Below, in pieces: positions 1 through 10,760 of a DNA stretch of 64,000 nucleotides. Location: contig JAKSZP010000010.1 of assembly GCA_022478985.1 (NCBI GenBank), positions 1-64,000 on the forward strand, read 5' to 3'. Numbering within the stretch: position 1 is the stretch's first letter; every line of letters starts with the position of its first letter. Below the pieces are notes generated by a model. The model ran no database searches, had not been told where the DNA came from, and was given only the letters and a program-made list of their open reading frames with translations. The stretch comes from Massospora cicadina. Lineage: Eukaryota > Entomophthoromycota > Entomophthoromycetes > Entomophthorales > Entomophthoraceae. A program made the position numbers and the translations under genes.

Positions 1-1042
1 TTATGTCTAACTATGGGATCCCAAAATCCCACAAACAAAAAAGTACCAAATTATTTTCCAGTTATCATTCATTTTCTATCTTGATTTTTTCAATAAAAGT
101 ATAAAATACTTCATTTTTACGTTAATGAACAAACTTTCCATAGAGTTTCGGTTTTATCCTTCTTATTTCACTTATTGTGGTTTAAGTGAACTAATCACTA
201 GTATTCAATATGGGATTAGCCATTAAACAGAAAATTTAATTAGTCTGAGATCTGCCCTGATTGAACAAAGACAATATATATCATGGATACCTTGGAGCCA
301 AGCTGCCAAAGGAGAAGTTAGATTGGATTTCACTGAGTCCTGAGGGCCAACGTATGGTTAACATGTCAAAGAGTTTCAACCAGAGATTTGTCAAGGGCGT
401 AAACAGAATACCAAAAGTGATTGATGCTAAAAAATAAGTAGCATACAAGGATAATTTTCTCTGTGTGTTTTGTTATCTAAGAGAAGGTTGTCTGGTGCCT
501 AATCTTCATGGAGTAGACCCCATGAGAAGTGAGTTAGCCTCACATATTTAGCGAGCTTATTGATACCAATATTGAATTTTATACTGAAAATCTGCCTCAA
601 CTAATATCCCATAATACCAATATTAGTCAAAATTACCTTCTATCCTTGAGAGGTTTTGGTATTATCAAGTTTATCCAAATTTTTCTTCAATATTCTCAGA
701 ATTGGTTTTGGGTTCAATATTTATTTTGTCCTTTTCTTTTTTTTTCCTGATTTTATTTTATTAACTAAACTTAATTTAACCTGTTATTGTCCAAGGTATC
801 AAATATTTTACATCCAAAATGGCTCCTGATTGAGTCATTGATTGGAGATGGGAGCTGGGGACCTTGTTGTGAGATTTCCTCAAATTTAATTGAGTACATA
901 GTTGTTTGATTTTTCCAAGGTGGAGCTTTAAGACACTGAGATATCTTGGGTTTAAGCTTGTAAATATGCTAGGAAAAGGCACATAGCAAGCGTGGTGGGG
1001 CATTGGCTATTTATCTCTCATCTAGGGTGCGCCATAGGTCAA
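1..1042. other. A+T-rich DNA, no gene seen
   Basis: No ORF here has recognisable protein motifs, and I see no LTR boundary, tRNA or tandem repeat. A short minus-strand ORF at 776-1003 shows no family resemblance and is treated as chance. Confidence 0.5.
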
Positions 1043-1809
1043 TGTCAGACATTTGCCCTCCAGGCTGCAAAATAAGAATTTTTTCTGCATAATTGTCCAG
1101 AAACTGAAAATGTAGGATAGAAAAAGTCTGCAATACTGAAAAAATTAATTTTAAAATTAATAATGATTTCATCAGCTAAAAGACCCTGACCAATTCTTGT
1201 TAGAAACCCATGAATTGGGGCAACACTATTACAAATACTAACTGGGCAAATAGCACCAAGTTAGAGAATCAGATTCCTCTGACCATGAAGCCTACTCTTG
1301 GGCATCCATAGAAGGGCTTTCCCCACAGCCACATCTGGTTCCATTACAACACCTAGGTGAGGACCACCCCCTTTTATAGGCTTGGTGGAGGTCCCCCAAG
1401 GTGCAATAATTTTAGCTAACAGGGATTGGCTGAAATTTATCAAGCTGTAACCCCACAGGTACAACTTGCCCTAAAGTAAATAATCCATTTGTTGTTCAGC
1501 CTAAGTGAAGCAAGTTTTCTGAGCTTCACTAGGCTAAATTCCAATATTTCCTTATTCAGAATGTAACAAGCTGTTCTGACTACATTGAATTAATCTTTGA
1601 CCCTTGATTCAGTTTAAATGTGGATTGGTTAGATATCAAGAGGGTTCTCTTTATCTTATCCTGGCAACGCTTAACAAAAACTTAAAACCCTAACTTTATA
1701 AGTTTTTAAAGTTTAAGTATTTTTATTATATTAGTGGTATAAATCCCCTATTGTTGGGTTTCAGTGAATTAAGCTTCAAATGAGCATCTACTGAGGCCAA
1801 AATCCAACA
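1043..1809 (+). repeat. Solo LTR, C/D family
   Basis: The segment starts TGTCAGACATTTGCC, as do the LTRs of element D, and ends AAATCCAACA. Inside it, the 'cccttttatagg' block, the GGTGGAGGTCCCCCAAGGTG block and the 'aagtgaagcaagttt' block occur in the same order as in the C and D LTRs. No polypurine tract precedes it and no primer-binding site follows, so it is a solo LTR left by LTR-LTR recombination. Flanks are GTCAA (1038-1042) and ATTAA (1810-1814). They differ only by one G-to-A and one C-to-T transition, so they may be a decayed 5-bp target duplication. Confidence 0.8.
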
Positions 1810-2830
1810 ATTAAAAAATCTGAGTAAGAGGTAGGACCTTGGACTTTGGGATTTTTGACCTGAAAGGCTGCATAACCTGTCCAAATTAATAGCTGGAGCC
1901 AATGGCTTTAAAAATTTACTATGTGAGGTAAATGATGCTTTATGCCAGTTCAAATATTTAATATATCGCAGTCCCCTGTCACCCCCATAGAAGTCTAAAG
2001 TTATATTCTAAATAAGATCCTGGCTTCTGTAGCCTTTCCTTAGTCACAGATAATTTCATTAAAGCAGCTTTAAATTCAAATTGTAGAGAAATACCAGAGG
2101 TAGTAACAAATACCAAATTGAGTGAGTTCTCCCTACAATTTTCTAATAAAGGTTCTGACAACAACTAATATTATGTCCCAACTAGCAAACCATTCCTCCA
2201 CAATTTGACTTTCATAAACAGCTTTACATTATAAAAAAGCTTGCATATTTTCTGGCTCCAAATTGAATAAAAATCCCTTTATTCTAACGAAAAAGGTTTG
2301 CATATAATGAGAGTGTTCTGTATAAACCATAAACTTGACTTCAACAAAGCATAATTATAGCTTTGGCATACTGGTCAATGAGAAGACAAACATACCTGTA
2401 ATTATTTAGAAACTAAAGGGTCTAGACCCAACTCACCATCTAAAATTAATTGATATCTCTCAAAATATGATTGTTCGCCAGCCTATTCTCCATCTAGACT
2501 CTTCACACTAAAAAATTCTGATAAACTCCTGTTTCTATTTACCTCTAGTTAATGGCCTCCACTTATTAGAAATTTCACATAAAAACTGTCTTTCTTATAA
2601 TATTACAATCTAATATAGTCCATATCTCCCTTCTAGACAAACCAGTAGTGTTTGCTGTACGCACAATTTTACTTAAATAAATTATGGCTACATTTGAGTG
2701 GCGTAGTAGATTTTACTTCCCACATTTTACATGAATTCTACTAAATACACCACAGTGTCCACGTTACTGCATGCCAATGGCTTAAAATTACAGATTTTAG
2801 TTGAGTTTTTATTAGAATGCTGTCATCCAG
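1810..2830. other. No supportable gene
   Basis: Two minus-strand ORFs (1726-1953 and 1979-2164) lie here. The second is faintly helical like a Gag fragment, but I could not match it to the Gag of C, D or B. Nothing else is visible. Confidence 0.4.
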
Positions 2831-2846
2831 TTCCAAAGATGCTTTA
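2831..2846. repeat. SINE target-site duplication, left copy
   Basis: The 16-bp sequence TTCCAAAGATGCTTTA is repeated perfectly at 3135-3150 and brackets the SINE. Confidence 0.85.
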
Positions 2847-3134
2847 TTTTTTATTTAACCAAGGCAAGCCAACCAGGGGACAGGCATTACCAAAAGAAAG
2901 AAATGACATGAAACCTGAACTGGGTCAACTACGTCAAAGAAAGTTTTTCCACCTCCAAATCGGGACTCAAATTTTTCTGGTTACATCATGGGTAAGGTTT
3001 TCGTGTTATTAGACCTACTAACCGCCAATAGCTTCCTTTAGCTGGCACCCTGATTGATGTGCAAAGGGCGGGAATCAAACCTGCAACCTTCAGGTTGGTA
3101 GCCGTACACCCTTACTGACTCACCTTCCACCCCC
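2847..3134 (-). mobile_element. tRNA-derived SINE
   Basis: Read on the minus strand, a 288-bp unit begins GGGGGTGGAAGGTGAGTCAG. It has an A-box-like stretch (GTGAGTCAGTAAGGG, about 3109-3123) and a B box GGTTTGATTCC (3071-3081, against the canonical GGTTCGANTCC), followed by CCCGCCC, as in tRNA-headed SINEs. It ends in an A-rich tail (TTAAATAAAAAA) at 2847. A perfect 16-bp TSD flanks it. This is the structure of a pol III-transcribed, LINE-mobilised SINE. The head is not a functional tRNA: the anticodon stem does not pair properly. The parental tRNA is not clear. The LINE at 53.6-58.9 kb is a possible type of partner, but I see no shared 3' tail. Confidence 0.85.
3066..3134 (-). promoter_or_regulatory. 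Internal pol III promoter (A and B boxes) of the SINE
   Basis: The A-box-like and B-box sequences are about 38 nt apart on the minus strand, within the normal tRNA range. The C-to-T change in the B box (GGTTTGA) is the only departure from its invariant core. Confidence 0.7.
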
Positions 3135-3150
3135 TTCCAAAGATGCTTTA
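3135..3150. repeat. SINE target-site duplication, right copy
   Basis: Perfect copy of 2831-2846. Confidence 0.85.
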
Positions 3151-4989
3151 ATAGACCCAAAGAAGCCCTACTTAAGCCTTGTTCTCGCTTTTAATAGGAC
3201 TTTAGAATAGCAATATGTTCATGTACATCAGTTTTTCCTGGGTCCTTAAATTTTTAACGCTTTATTTAGATGGATGTAAGTCTTAAGTCTCAACCACTTC
3301 ACATGGACTGAGAGGAGTATCACTCCAGGCGTAAGAGGGAGCCTAGGGTTCCAGTAAATCCATTACCACATTTAAGTAAACTTACTCATGTGGTGGAAGG
3401 GTGGTAGGATACTGTCTTAATCCTTAAATATCCTCCCTATCTGCATTTTTTTCTCTGCTTCTTTATTAAAATGATAAAGTGGGTTATCAAGGAGTTATTC
3501 CAGTATGGGGTCTCTGACAGTGCCCTAGGGCTCATTCCACACCCTACTACCCATAGTTCTTCAAGAATAGTCAAAACTGCCCCAACATTTAGAAAATACT
3601 AAATGGGTCAATGAAGCCAGAATGGATCATCTTATATGAGACGGATTAAATCAACACTCCAGGTTGCACAATTCAACCCAAAAATTAAGATAGTCAACCA
3701 ATCTTCAGAAAAGATTCACGTGCAACTGGGCGCATCATTTCAACAATAAATAAAATCAAGTAAGAGTGGGTCAATTGTTTTGAAGTATCCTTTGATCCAA
3801 AACACAAGATATTAAAAGTTTATTATTTATTTTAAAGATGATAAAGATGACCCAACTTATAGCACTATTCTCAGGAGAAACTATTGGTATCTACAGTAGG
3901 GAGCAAGGCCTAGCCAGTGCTTGATCTGCCTTCTAATCCTCTACTTCCTCAACTAAAGGCAACAGTTCCTCTCTAAAATTTGTTGCTATAATATTTTCTA
4001 TTTTACTTCCCCTTTGAAATAAATTTTATTTCCTACTTTATAATCTAAGAACTCTGCCCTCAAACCATACTATTAGGCTTCCAAGATCATCTGGAAAGTC
4101 ACGCTGTCATCCATGAAATAACATTAACTATCATTAAGAAGATATCCTGATCTATCAATCTAGAAATTTACCCTGTGATGATCAAACTTGTAAAAAAATA
4201 CATTCCTAGTATTTACTACCAATCTGTTATGCATGCCACATAAATTTTTGACTTCAATTTGTCCTGCCAACCTTTCACCTATTTGGTGTAAACTGCCAAA
4301 CATTTACCCTATCACTATTAGAATACATTTCATATGTGACAACCAGCCTATGCCAAACTTGAAGGATTCTCACCCTTTTTGCCCTTCTCATTCATGGGGT
4401 TTCCCCAGTATGATCTGCGGTTGCCACCATTTAAACATTCTGGCTTGCTATGGGGGCCTCTTGTATTCATTTGAGCAACACTACTCACTTAAACTATAGA
4501 ACATTTTTTTTCAAAGTCTCTAGATCAGATGAGCCCCTAAAATTCTAGAGCCTCCGTTGAATATTATCACACACATGTTGGATGACCAGTCTTTTTAATC
4601 AGCTGCAACCACGACATAGTAATAAAATGACTTTGGCGCTCTCAACCTTACCCTCTGGAATGGGCAAAGCGATCCCCCTTCTTGGTTAAATATAAATCTC
4701 CATTTATAGTTTAAAAACTTAGCTCCTTCTATCCTGATGAACTATAACAGTTCGTTGAGAGAGCAAGCAACACAGACTACCAACTACTAGCTCTTCACTT
4801 CTTATCTTGGCTCTTAATTCCACTCCCTTCTACTTTTTTTTCTCTTAGCACCCACCAAGGAAGATGATGCTAAGCTGTTTCCTATTACCTTAATAGTCAA
4901 AGTATATTAGAGTGGAGACTTTCCTAGACACTTACAGCTGGAAACAATATGAATCTCAGTGTTGCAAAAACCTTGAGTTGGACTTAAAT
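3151..4989. other. No supportable gene
   Basis: This is A+T-rich DNA. A plus-strand 88-codon ORF at 4233-4499 contains several Cys and His residues, but their spacing fits no zinc knuckle I know and there is no context to support it. Confidence 0.4.
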
Positions 4990-4994
4990 GAGGC

Positions 4995-5747
4995 TGTCAG
5001 ACAATTGCCATCTTGACTTCAGCAAAAGAATTTCTTGGTCAAAATCGTCCCAAATTATCAAATACCATTGGCCAATTACAAGTCTGATCTCATGCTAATA
5101 GTATTTGGGATGAAAATAACGACAATATCGGCCAAAAGCCCCTTGTCAATTCTCAGTGGAACCCCACAAATTGGTGTAACACTTTTATTAATAAAACATG
5201 GTCAAATAACCCTAATTTGATCAGACATATTGTACTGACTGTGTGGGGGAATCAAGGGAGTCCTTCAGAGGTCCCTCCCCATCCTGCAACAAATTTAGTT
5301 TAACACACACCGCAAATACATTACCCTTTTATAGGTTTTAGGGGGCCTCGCAATTTGCAAATAACTTCCCATCAAATGATTGGGTAATATATCAAAACCT
5401 TACCTTATGGATCTACCCTACCTATAATCGCCCTCCAAAGGCTGTTTTATGAAGTAAGGCGAGCTTTGAATGATCCAATAGGCCAACAGCCCATTTTACC
5501 TATTTCAGATGCACATAGCTTGTAATGAATTTCTCATCTGACACAATTTGAGCCCCAAGATGATTTAAATGCTCAATATTCCATTTTGAGAGGGTTTTTT
5601 CTTGATCGCCTGGCTGCAACTAATAAAAGGCTTTTTTTAAACCCCAGTTTTTACTTTTGTTGAAATGTATTTCTTTTGAGTGTAAGCATTTTGTGGATAT
5701 CCAGCTGATTCAGCTCCAGCAAGCGTAAAACTTGCTGAATTTTCACA
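4995..5747 (+). repeat. Solo LTR, C/D family, with intact TSD
   Basis: Starts TGTCAGACAATTGCC and ends GAATTTTCACA. The terminal block (TTTGTGGA...CCAGCAAGCG) matches the 3' end of the element D LTR. The flanks GAGGC (4990-4994) and GAGGC (5748-5752) form a perfect 5-bp target-site duplication. No internal region remains, so it is a solo LTR. Its orientation is plus, like element C. Confidence 0.9.
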
Positions 5748-5752
5748 GAGGC

Positions 5753-6300
5753 TCTGTAATAATGGACATGTCTTTAATACATGGGATGCCATCCTGTACA
5801 AATCTCAGTACAGTTCTTTGTTCATGGCTTCAGCTTCTATGACCGCTTGTCTGAAGTGCCAAATTTACTACATCAAATTATCATTGATGTGGGTCAGTGG
5901 TGGCACCAGCGTGTGAACATCAATTAAATTTCTGACACTCTCTCCTTTTATAATAGTGATCTCAGTGGGGAGTTCCATTTAGTCAACAACCTCTTAACGA
6001 CTCTTTAAGCACAATATAGCCTCCAGCACTTTTTCTTGTGTATCTTCCACTGGACTTTCCCCTTTTCACCATTAAAATGATGTCGTTGACATGACATTGG
6101 CTACCATACTTCAACCACACTCAGAGTATAAATTGATATCTCAAATGACAGTGAAAATGGGCAAAATTATTTTTTATATCCATAACTAATGTGGAAAATA
6201 AAGCTATGAATATTTGGATGGATGACATGTTGTAGAAAGGCTAGATCTCTTAAAAGTACTCACATAGCTTGCCCATCATCTTTACTCATAAGGCGGATGT
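5753..6300. other. Probable decayed upstream part of pol relic G
   Basis: No frame is readable with confidence. The position suggests the protease/RT spacer of the relic downstream, but that is inference. Confidence 0.3.
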
Positions 6301-7373
6301 TTCATTGCTTCCCTGTATCAACTATGGGAAAATAAATAATATACCGGTTTCAGACCCCTATCCCCTGCACCTGGAGCAGTCTATTTCACAAACTATCAAA
6401 AAGTCTTGGGGTATTCTACAAGATTGACATGTCAATGCTATTATTTAAGTGAGGTCAAGGAAGGGCAGGATTAACTTAAAGCCATCTGGACTAAACTTAG
6501 GATTATCCAATCCTTAATGATGACAATCAGGTCAAAGAATGCATTAGTAACTTTCTAGCGCCTCATCAATGACATCCTGGGCAGCCTCTAGTTCTCATGC
6601 ACTGTCGCCTATATTGAGAAAAATCGAATACTAGCCTACCCCAAACAACACATAAATGATCTGGAAGCTGTGATAGCTTCCCTCTACAGGGCCAAGCTCT
6701 TTGTGAAGCCCTCCAAGTACCAATTTTTTGAGAAGAAATGACCTTCTTAGGAATCCTTGTTATGAAGGATGGATATGCTTTACCATCCTAAAATTTAAAG
6801 GCTATTCAGTCTTGGCCTACTACTTTCATTAAGAAACAACTCAGAAGCTTCATTAGCATAAAAATTCTCAAGAATATCTCCCCGTCCCTTGCATAGCTAG
6901 CTGCACTTCTCCACCCGCTAATTTGTAATATTTTCACCTTAAATGGTTTGATAAGTGACAAGGGGAATTTACTGTTATTAAGGTAATCTTCCTCACTACC
7001 CAGTGCTCCACTCATTTAAATACTTCCAGGTCATACATTGTAGCCTATGATGCTTTAACAGTTGCTGTGCATGCGGTGTTGCTGGAAAGAGAATAAAGAA
7101 ATGTAAAGCCCCGTTACCAATTTCTCTCAATTGTATCTTCAGAACAGGTTTAGATCATCTGTGACAAAGAGCTGGTGGCGTTGACATGGTCGCTCATCCA
7201 ATGATGCTAACTCCTCCAGGGCGTATATCATGAAGTTACTGAGAGAACCAATTTTTATTCTTTTTTTGTATTACAGAAAACCCCAAAAAATTATCCTACT
7301 ACCAAGTTGTACTTACTCAGATCTCTTCAACTTCATTTTTCAATATAAATTCATCAAAGGCCCTTTATACATC
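6300..7373 (+). pseudogene. pol: Gypsy pol relic G, RT to RNase H (part 1)
   Basis: Across three frames the translation follows a Ty3/Gypsy RT. It shows FYKIDMS (motif A, normally F-x-K-x-D), then a LINDILGSL segment just before the expected YxDD position, then AKLFVKPSKYQFFEKK and TFLGILVMKDG (the usual 'KCEFF...FLGFIVS..G' block). Around 7040-7120 it reads IVAYDALTVAVHAVLLER, as in RNase H. Stops and frameshifts are dense. The relic is cut at 7373 by element A and its RNase H tail resumes at 15986, so it is older than A. It is too decayed to place in a clade. Confidence 0.75.
7369..7373. repeat. Target-site duplication of element A, left (ACATC)
   Basis: ACATC immediately precedes the LTR and is repeated at 15981-15985. 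Confidence 0.9.
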
Positions 7374-8685
7374 TGTAAAAATTTACTTTTTGGGTTATTA
7401 TTGGCAAACAACCCTAGTAATCTTTTTACTGCACAGGTTCAGTTTTCTTGTGCATTTCTTCTGCTTTGTAAGTAAATTAGATTATTGGTTGATAATAGTA
7501 TGATGACTTTTATCCGTAGTTGGATATGAATTCTTATATCTCAGCCCAACGCTTGGCCAGTATTCCCAATTAAATACTTAAGATGTCATGATCTAGGGGA
7601 TTTGTTCCCTCGTTCATCCAACCCAAGCTTTGCTGAGGTTCCTGGTGACAGTCTCTTCATTCCAACACACAGTTGGCAGCAATCCCTGATTGTGTCTCCT
7701 TATTCTCTAGATCCCCACTCAGATCTTTACTCTTTTCACTAAGAGTCTTCCAATTATCGCACACAGTAATAATATTCTTGATAATAATAGCACAAATGAA
7801 AGCTGATGATAGTTAACTACTTAAATTATCTACCAAATGAAAACAATAGACCAGTCTAACTCTGTTCTCATAATTACTGTTTCCATAAAATACTCTTTCT
7901 ATAAAATACTGGTTTCTTATCTTTTGGCTTCCTGCCATACAAGGATCTTGGTCCACCTGACTGATTAAATCCTTATCACCTGTATTAACCCCAGGATGGG
8001 TGAAACCAAATGGAAAGTTGAGCTGATCTTATCTATTCCAAAATCTGTTTTTTATTATAAGTGAATCCTAGGAAATTTATAATGGGGATTCAGTTGTCTA
8101 ACCCTCATTTGACACCTCTTTGACGAAATGGCAGCTGTTGCCAATGTGTCACCCATCCTCATCTCAGCAGCAAAGGTCTTCCCCATCATGGCTAGGATTC
8201 CATTGAACATCCTCATGACCTAAATGGAATGAGTCATAAAACGTGTCCCTAACGTTTTCCTCTCAATTTAAGTGAGCCAACCATATTTGGATAGCGACCT
8301 GCTTAGGTAATGGGACTTATTAACCATTAAGGCAGGTCACGCACCAACTGATCAATTTGCTAGTTGCAGGCAGCATCATTCGCCTCACAACTTGCTATTT
8401 ATTTTTAATCAGTTGGTGATGAAACCTGACCAATCCCAATCGATACATCTGATAGTTGATCACTATCAGATGCCCCTATTTCGTCAGCAACTCCACCTGA
8501 TGAGATCTTAAGTATTCATCTGGATTGATCCCAACGGATACAACCAGGTGAATATCCCAAAATCCCCCAAATGTAGTTACTCTGAAACTCAGGCCAATTG
8601 ATTTTCAATTCACTTTGCCTTAGGGATTAACTCTAGTGATTCCTGGTAATCTAGCAGGCTGGGAATATTGGCAAAAATCCCAACG
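7374..8685 (-). repeat. 3' LTR of element A
   Basis: On the minus strand the LTR begins (C/T)GTTGGGATTTTTGCC and ends GTAAATTTTTACA. The first base pair of the terminal TG...CA has changed here (8685 is G on the plus strand). It aligns along its length with 14668-15980. Three hairpins lie at 8296-8339, 8342-8418 and 8449-8469. Confidence 0.92.
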
Positions 8686-9266
8686 CATCCCCCCTCTTGC
8701 CTAGATTTCCAGATAGAAAAGGACTGGGACATGAGAACACCACTTTGGACACTCAGTCAAATACTTCATTGGCTCAAGAGGAGTATGTTTATCAATGCTC
8801 AATGCTACTCAGGATAACCTTCGGCATGAGGCGCTCTTCCTTTTCCTCCTCACTACTGCCTTCTCAGAGCGTGGTCCTCATGATCTAATGTCATGCCAGG
8901 CTGATCAATTTACTCATGATGATATTAGTCTCAGAATCTTGTTCTCCCCCCATCAGAGCATATAACCCACTGTCATATTCAGGATCCTTGGTCTGGCTTC
9001 CTTGATTTCCTGATTTTCTCCTCATCTTAGACAGGAGACTCTTGCCGTTGATGTTCATTTTGTGGCTCAATTAAGAATAATTATTTTTATTCGCTTTTGT
9101 TATTTCTCACATAACCTCTTGTCTCAATTCCTTCCTAATTCTTCTCTTAAAGAGCTTATCCCATTAATTTTGAAATCAATTTCTCCAAGATTGGAGCTAA
9201 TGGATTGTAGAGTACATAATGTCGACTTCCATATAAGTCCAACATCCCCCCTCTTGTCCAGATCAT
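8686..9266 (-). other. Element A 3' non-coding region with polypurine tract
   Basis: Adjacent to the LTR the minus strand reads AAGAGGGGGGATG, the polypurine tract. The remaining 560 bp, upstream of the antisense ORF in that ORF's own orientation, aligns with 44352-44918 of element B but shows no conserved reading frame. It could hold the antisense promoter. Confidence 0.65.
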
Positions 9267-10434
9267 ATGTCAAATTCCAAGTTGCGATACCAGCAGCTTC
9301 TGAATAATTTGTCTGATAAAGATCTCTGGCTCTTCCAGAAAATGAATCAGGATGCATGGCGGAACCTCTTCTATAGTCCTTCCAGGACTCATACGCCTAG
9401 TTTGGCGCCAGCGGCTAATACTTCCATTGATTTTCCGGCAACACTAACTAATTCCTCCAAAACCAGGCTTGCAATTGTTTTGAACAACTTTCAGCCAATT
9501 CTTCCTCTGCCATTGATTCCAGAGTTGGATTTTGAAACTCTTCTGGATTCAGCTCCTAATGCTGATGCACCAATCGTCATAGATGCTCCAGAGATTATGA
9601 CATTTGCTTTTGATTATTTGTTTCTTTGGTGGGTTGGACCTTCTTTCTGAGTTCCTCTTCTGATTCAGACAATATTACAAACCCACTGTTCTGGCTACTT
9701 ATCTCACCATCAGTAACAGTATTCATTTTGAGCCCCCCTACGCTGAACTCTGGGCCCAAGTCACCAAGGCTTTGTCCCTAGCGCTGAAGCCCTCTGATCT
9801 TGATAACATCCTGAATTGGGATACCGCCGCTTATGCTCTTTGCTTTGCTGGCCAAGTTCTTCAAATTTGGTCCATGAAGCTTCCAGACTCGCCCAGGTTT
9901 CTCCGCTTCAGCTTCAGCTTCAGAGAAGCCTATAGTCGTCGCTTGCAGGATGCCATTCACTCCCTGCCTGACTATCTCCTCACTGGCACTTCCCATCGGT
10001 ATCTTTCGCTGATGGCTTTAGTAGGGGGCATGATTTGGCAACCCCCATCAGGCATCCCTTGTTTGCTGCCAGCCCATATGTCCAGTGTCCTTGATGAAGC
10101 CCAGTGTCAGGCGCTCAAGACTAATCTCCCAGTTCCAGTACCATACAGGGATTACTCAGGGTTATTCACCAATTGCCTCTTCTTATACTGTTGCTTTCCT
10201 CCCAACTCCGGGATTTTAAGATTGGCTTCATCTGATATCTCAATTTCCTTTCCCATAGTCGCTTTCTTACAGGGCTCAGCATCTGCACAAAGAACGTGGT
10301 TTCATTTAGGTCTCGCCCTCACTAGCATCCAATCTCACATCGATTTTGATGGGCTGTTCATTCCTACCAAAATCCATCCTCCCTCCCTCAAGAGGCGACA
10401 TAGGCGGAATCATTCCCATATTGAGGACAATTAA
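9267..10434 (+). pseudogene. Antisense accessory ORF of element A (about 389 codons)
   Basis: This ORF runs on the plus strand while element A is on the minus strand. It starts ATGTCAAATTCC at 9267 and is open to about 9628. A +1 shift there moves it into the frame that is open to the stop at 10434. Element B carries the same protein at 44919-46088. Shared blocks include SRTHTPSL, LDFETLLD / LDFKTLLD, WSMKLP, LQDAIH, VPVPY(R/Q)DYSGLF, SASAQ and a basic tail RRHRRNHSHIEDN. Many differences between the copies fall at third codon positions, which suggests past selection on the protein. I recognise no domain, signal peptide or membrane segment; the Arg/His-rich tail could bind nucleic acid or act as a nuclear signal (inference). 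Antisense ORFs in this slot are known from plant Tat-lineage elements. Confidence 0.8.
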
Positions 10435-10760
10435 TAAACATAAAAATTATAAAATTATATCGGTTTTTTCTCTACGCAGTTTAAAAATCTTTTTTCCTAT
10501 ATCTTTTATCATTTTTTTATCTTTATTTTCTTTTTTCCATGGTAATTGACATTGTTTCAGTTCAGAAGTCCATCTTTTTTTTTTTCCCCAAACTGGGTCC
10601 TAGGTACTTAAACCTGCCAGTTTTCTATGTCTCAGAGGTCCTTTTTTGGGCTTAACAATCTATGTTGGTTTAGAAGTCCCTTTTTGGACTTCACCTAATC
10701 ATCAGGACTTGACCAATTTAATGGTTCATTAGGCCTTTGGGAACTTTTTTTATTGATTCA
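10435..10760. repeat. T-rich spacer with repeated GGACTTCTGAACC-like motif
   Basis: This non-coding block lies between the antisense ORF stop and the pol end. The motif 'ttcagaagtcc / ctcagaggtcc / tttagaagtcc' recurs about every 40-60 bp, followed by 'ggacttcacctaatcatcaggacttgacc'. Element B has the same block at 46089-46400, and element A has a second copy at 13490-13765. It may be a 3' UTR or terminator region serving the two convergent transcripts. Confidence 0.6.

Noticed and set aside
1726..2164. Minus-strand ORFs as a Gag remnant
   Set aside because: Only faint helical character; no aligned block with the Gag of B, C or D.
4233..4499. Possible host gene of 88 codons with several Cys and His
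   Set aside because: Spacing fits no known zinc motif, there is no homology I recognise, and it sits among repeats.
7230..7475. 81-codon plus-strand ORF
   Set aside because: It crosses the boundary between relic G and the LTR of A; its first half is G RNase H and the rest is LTR.
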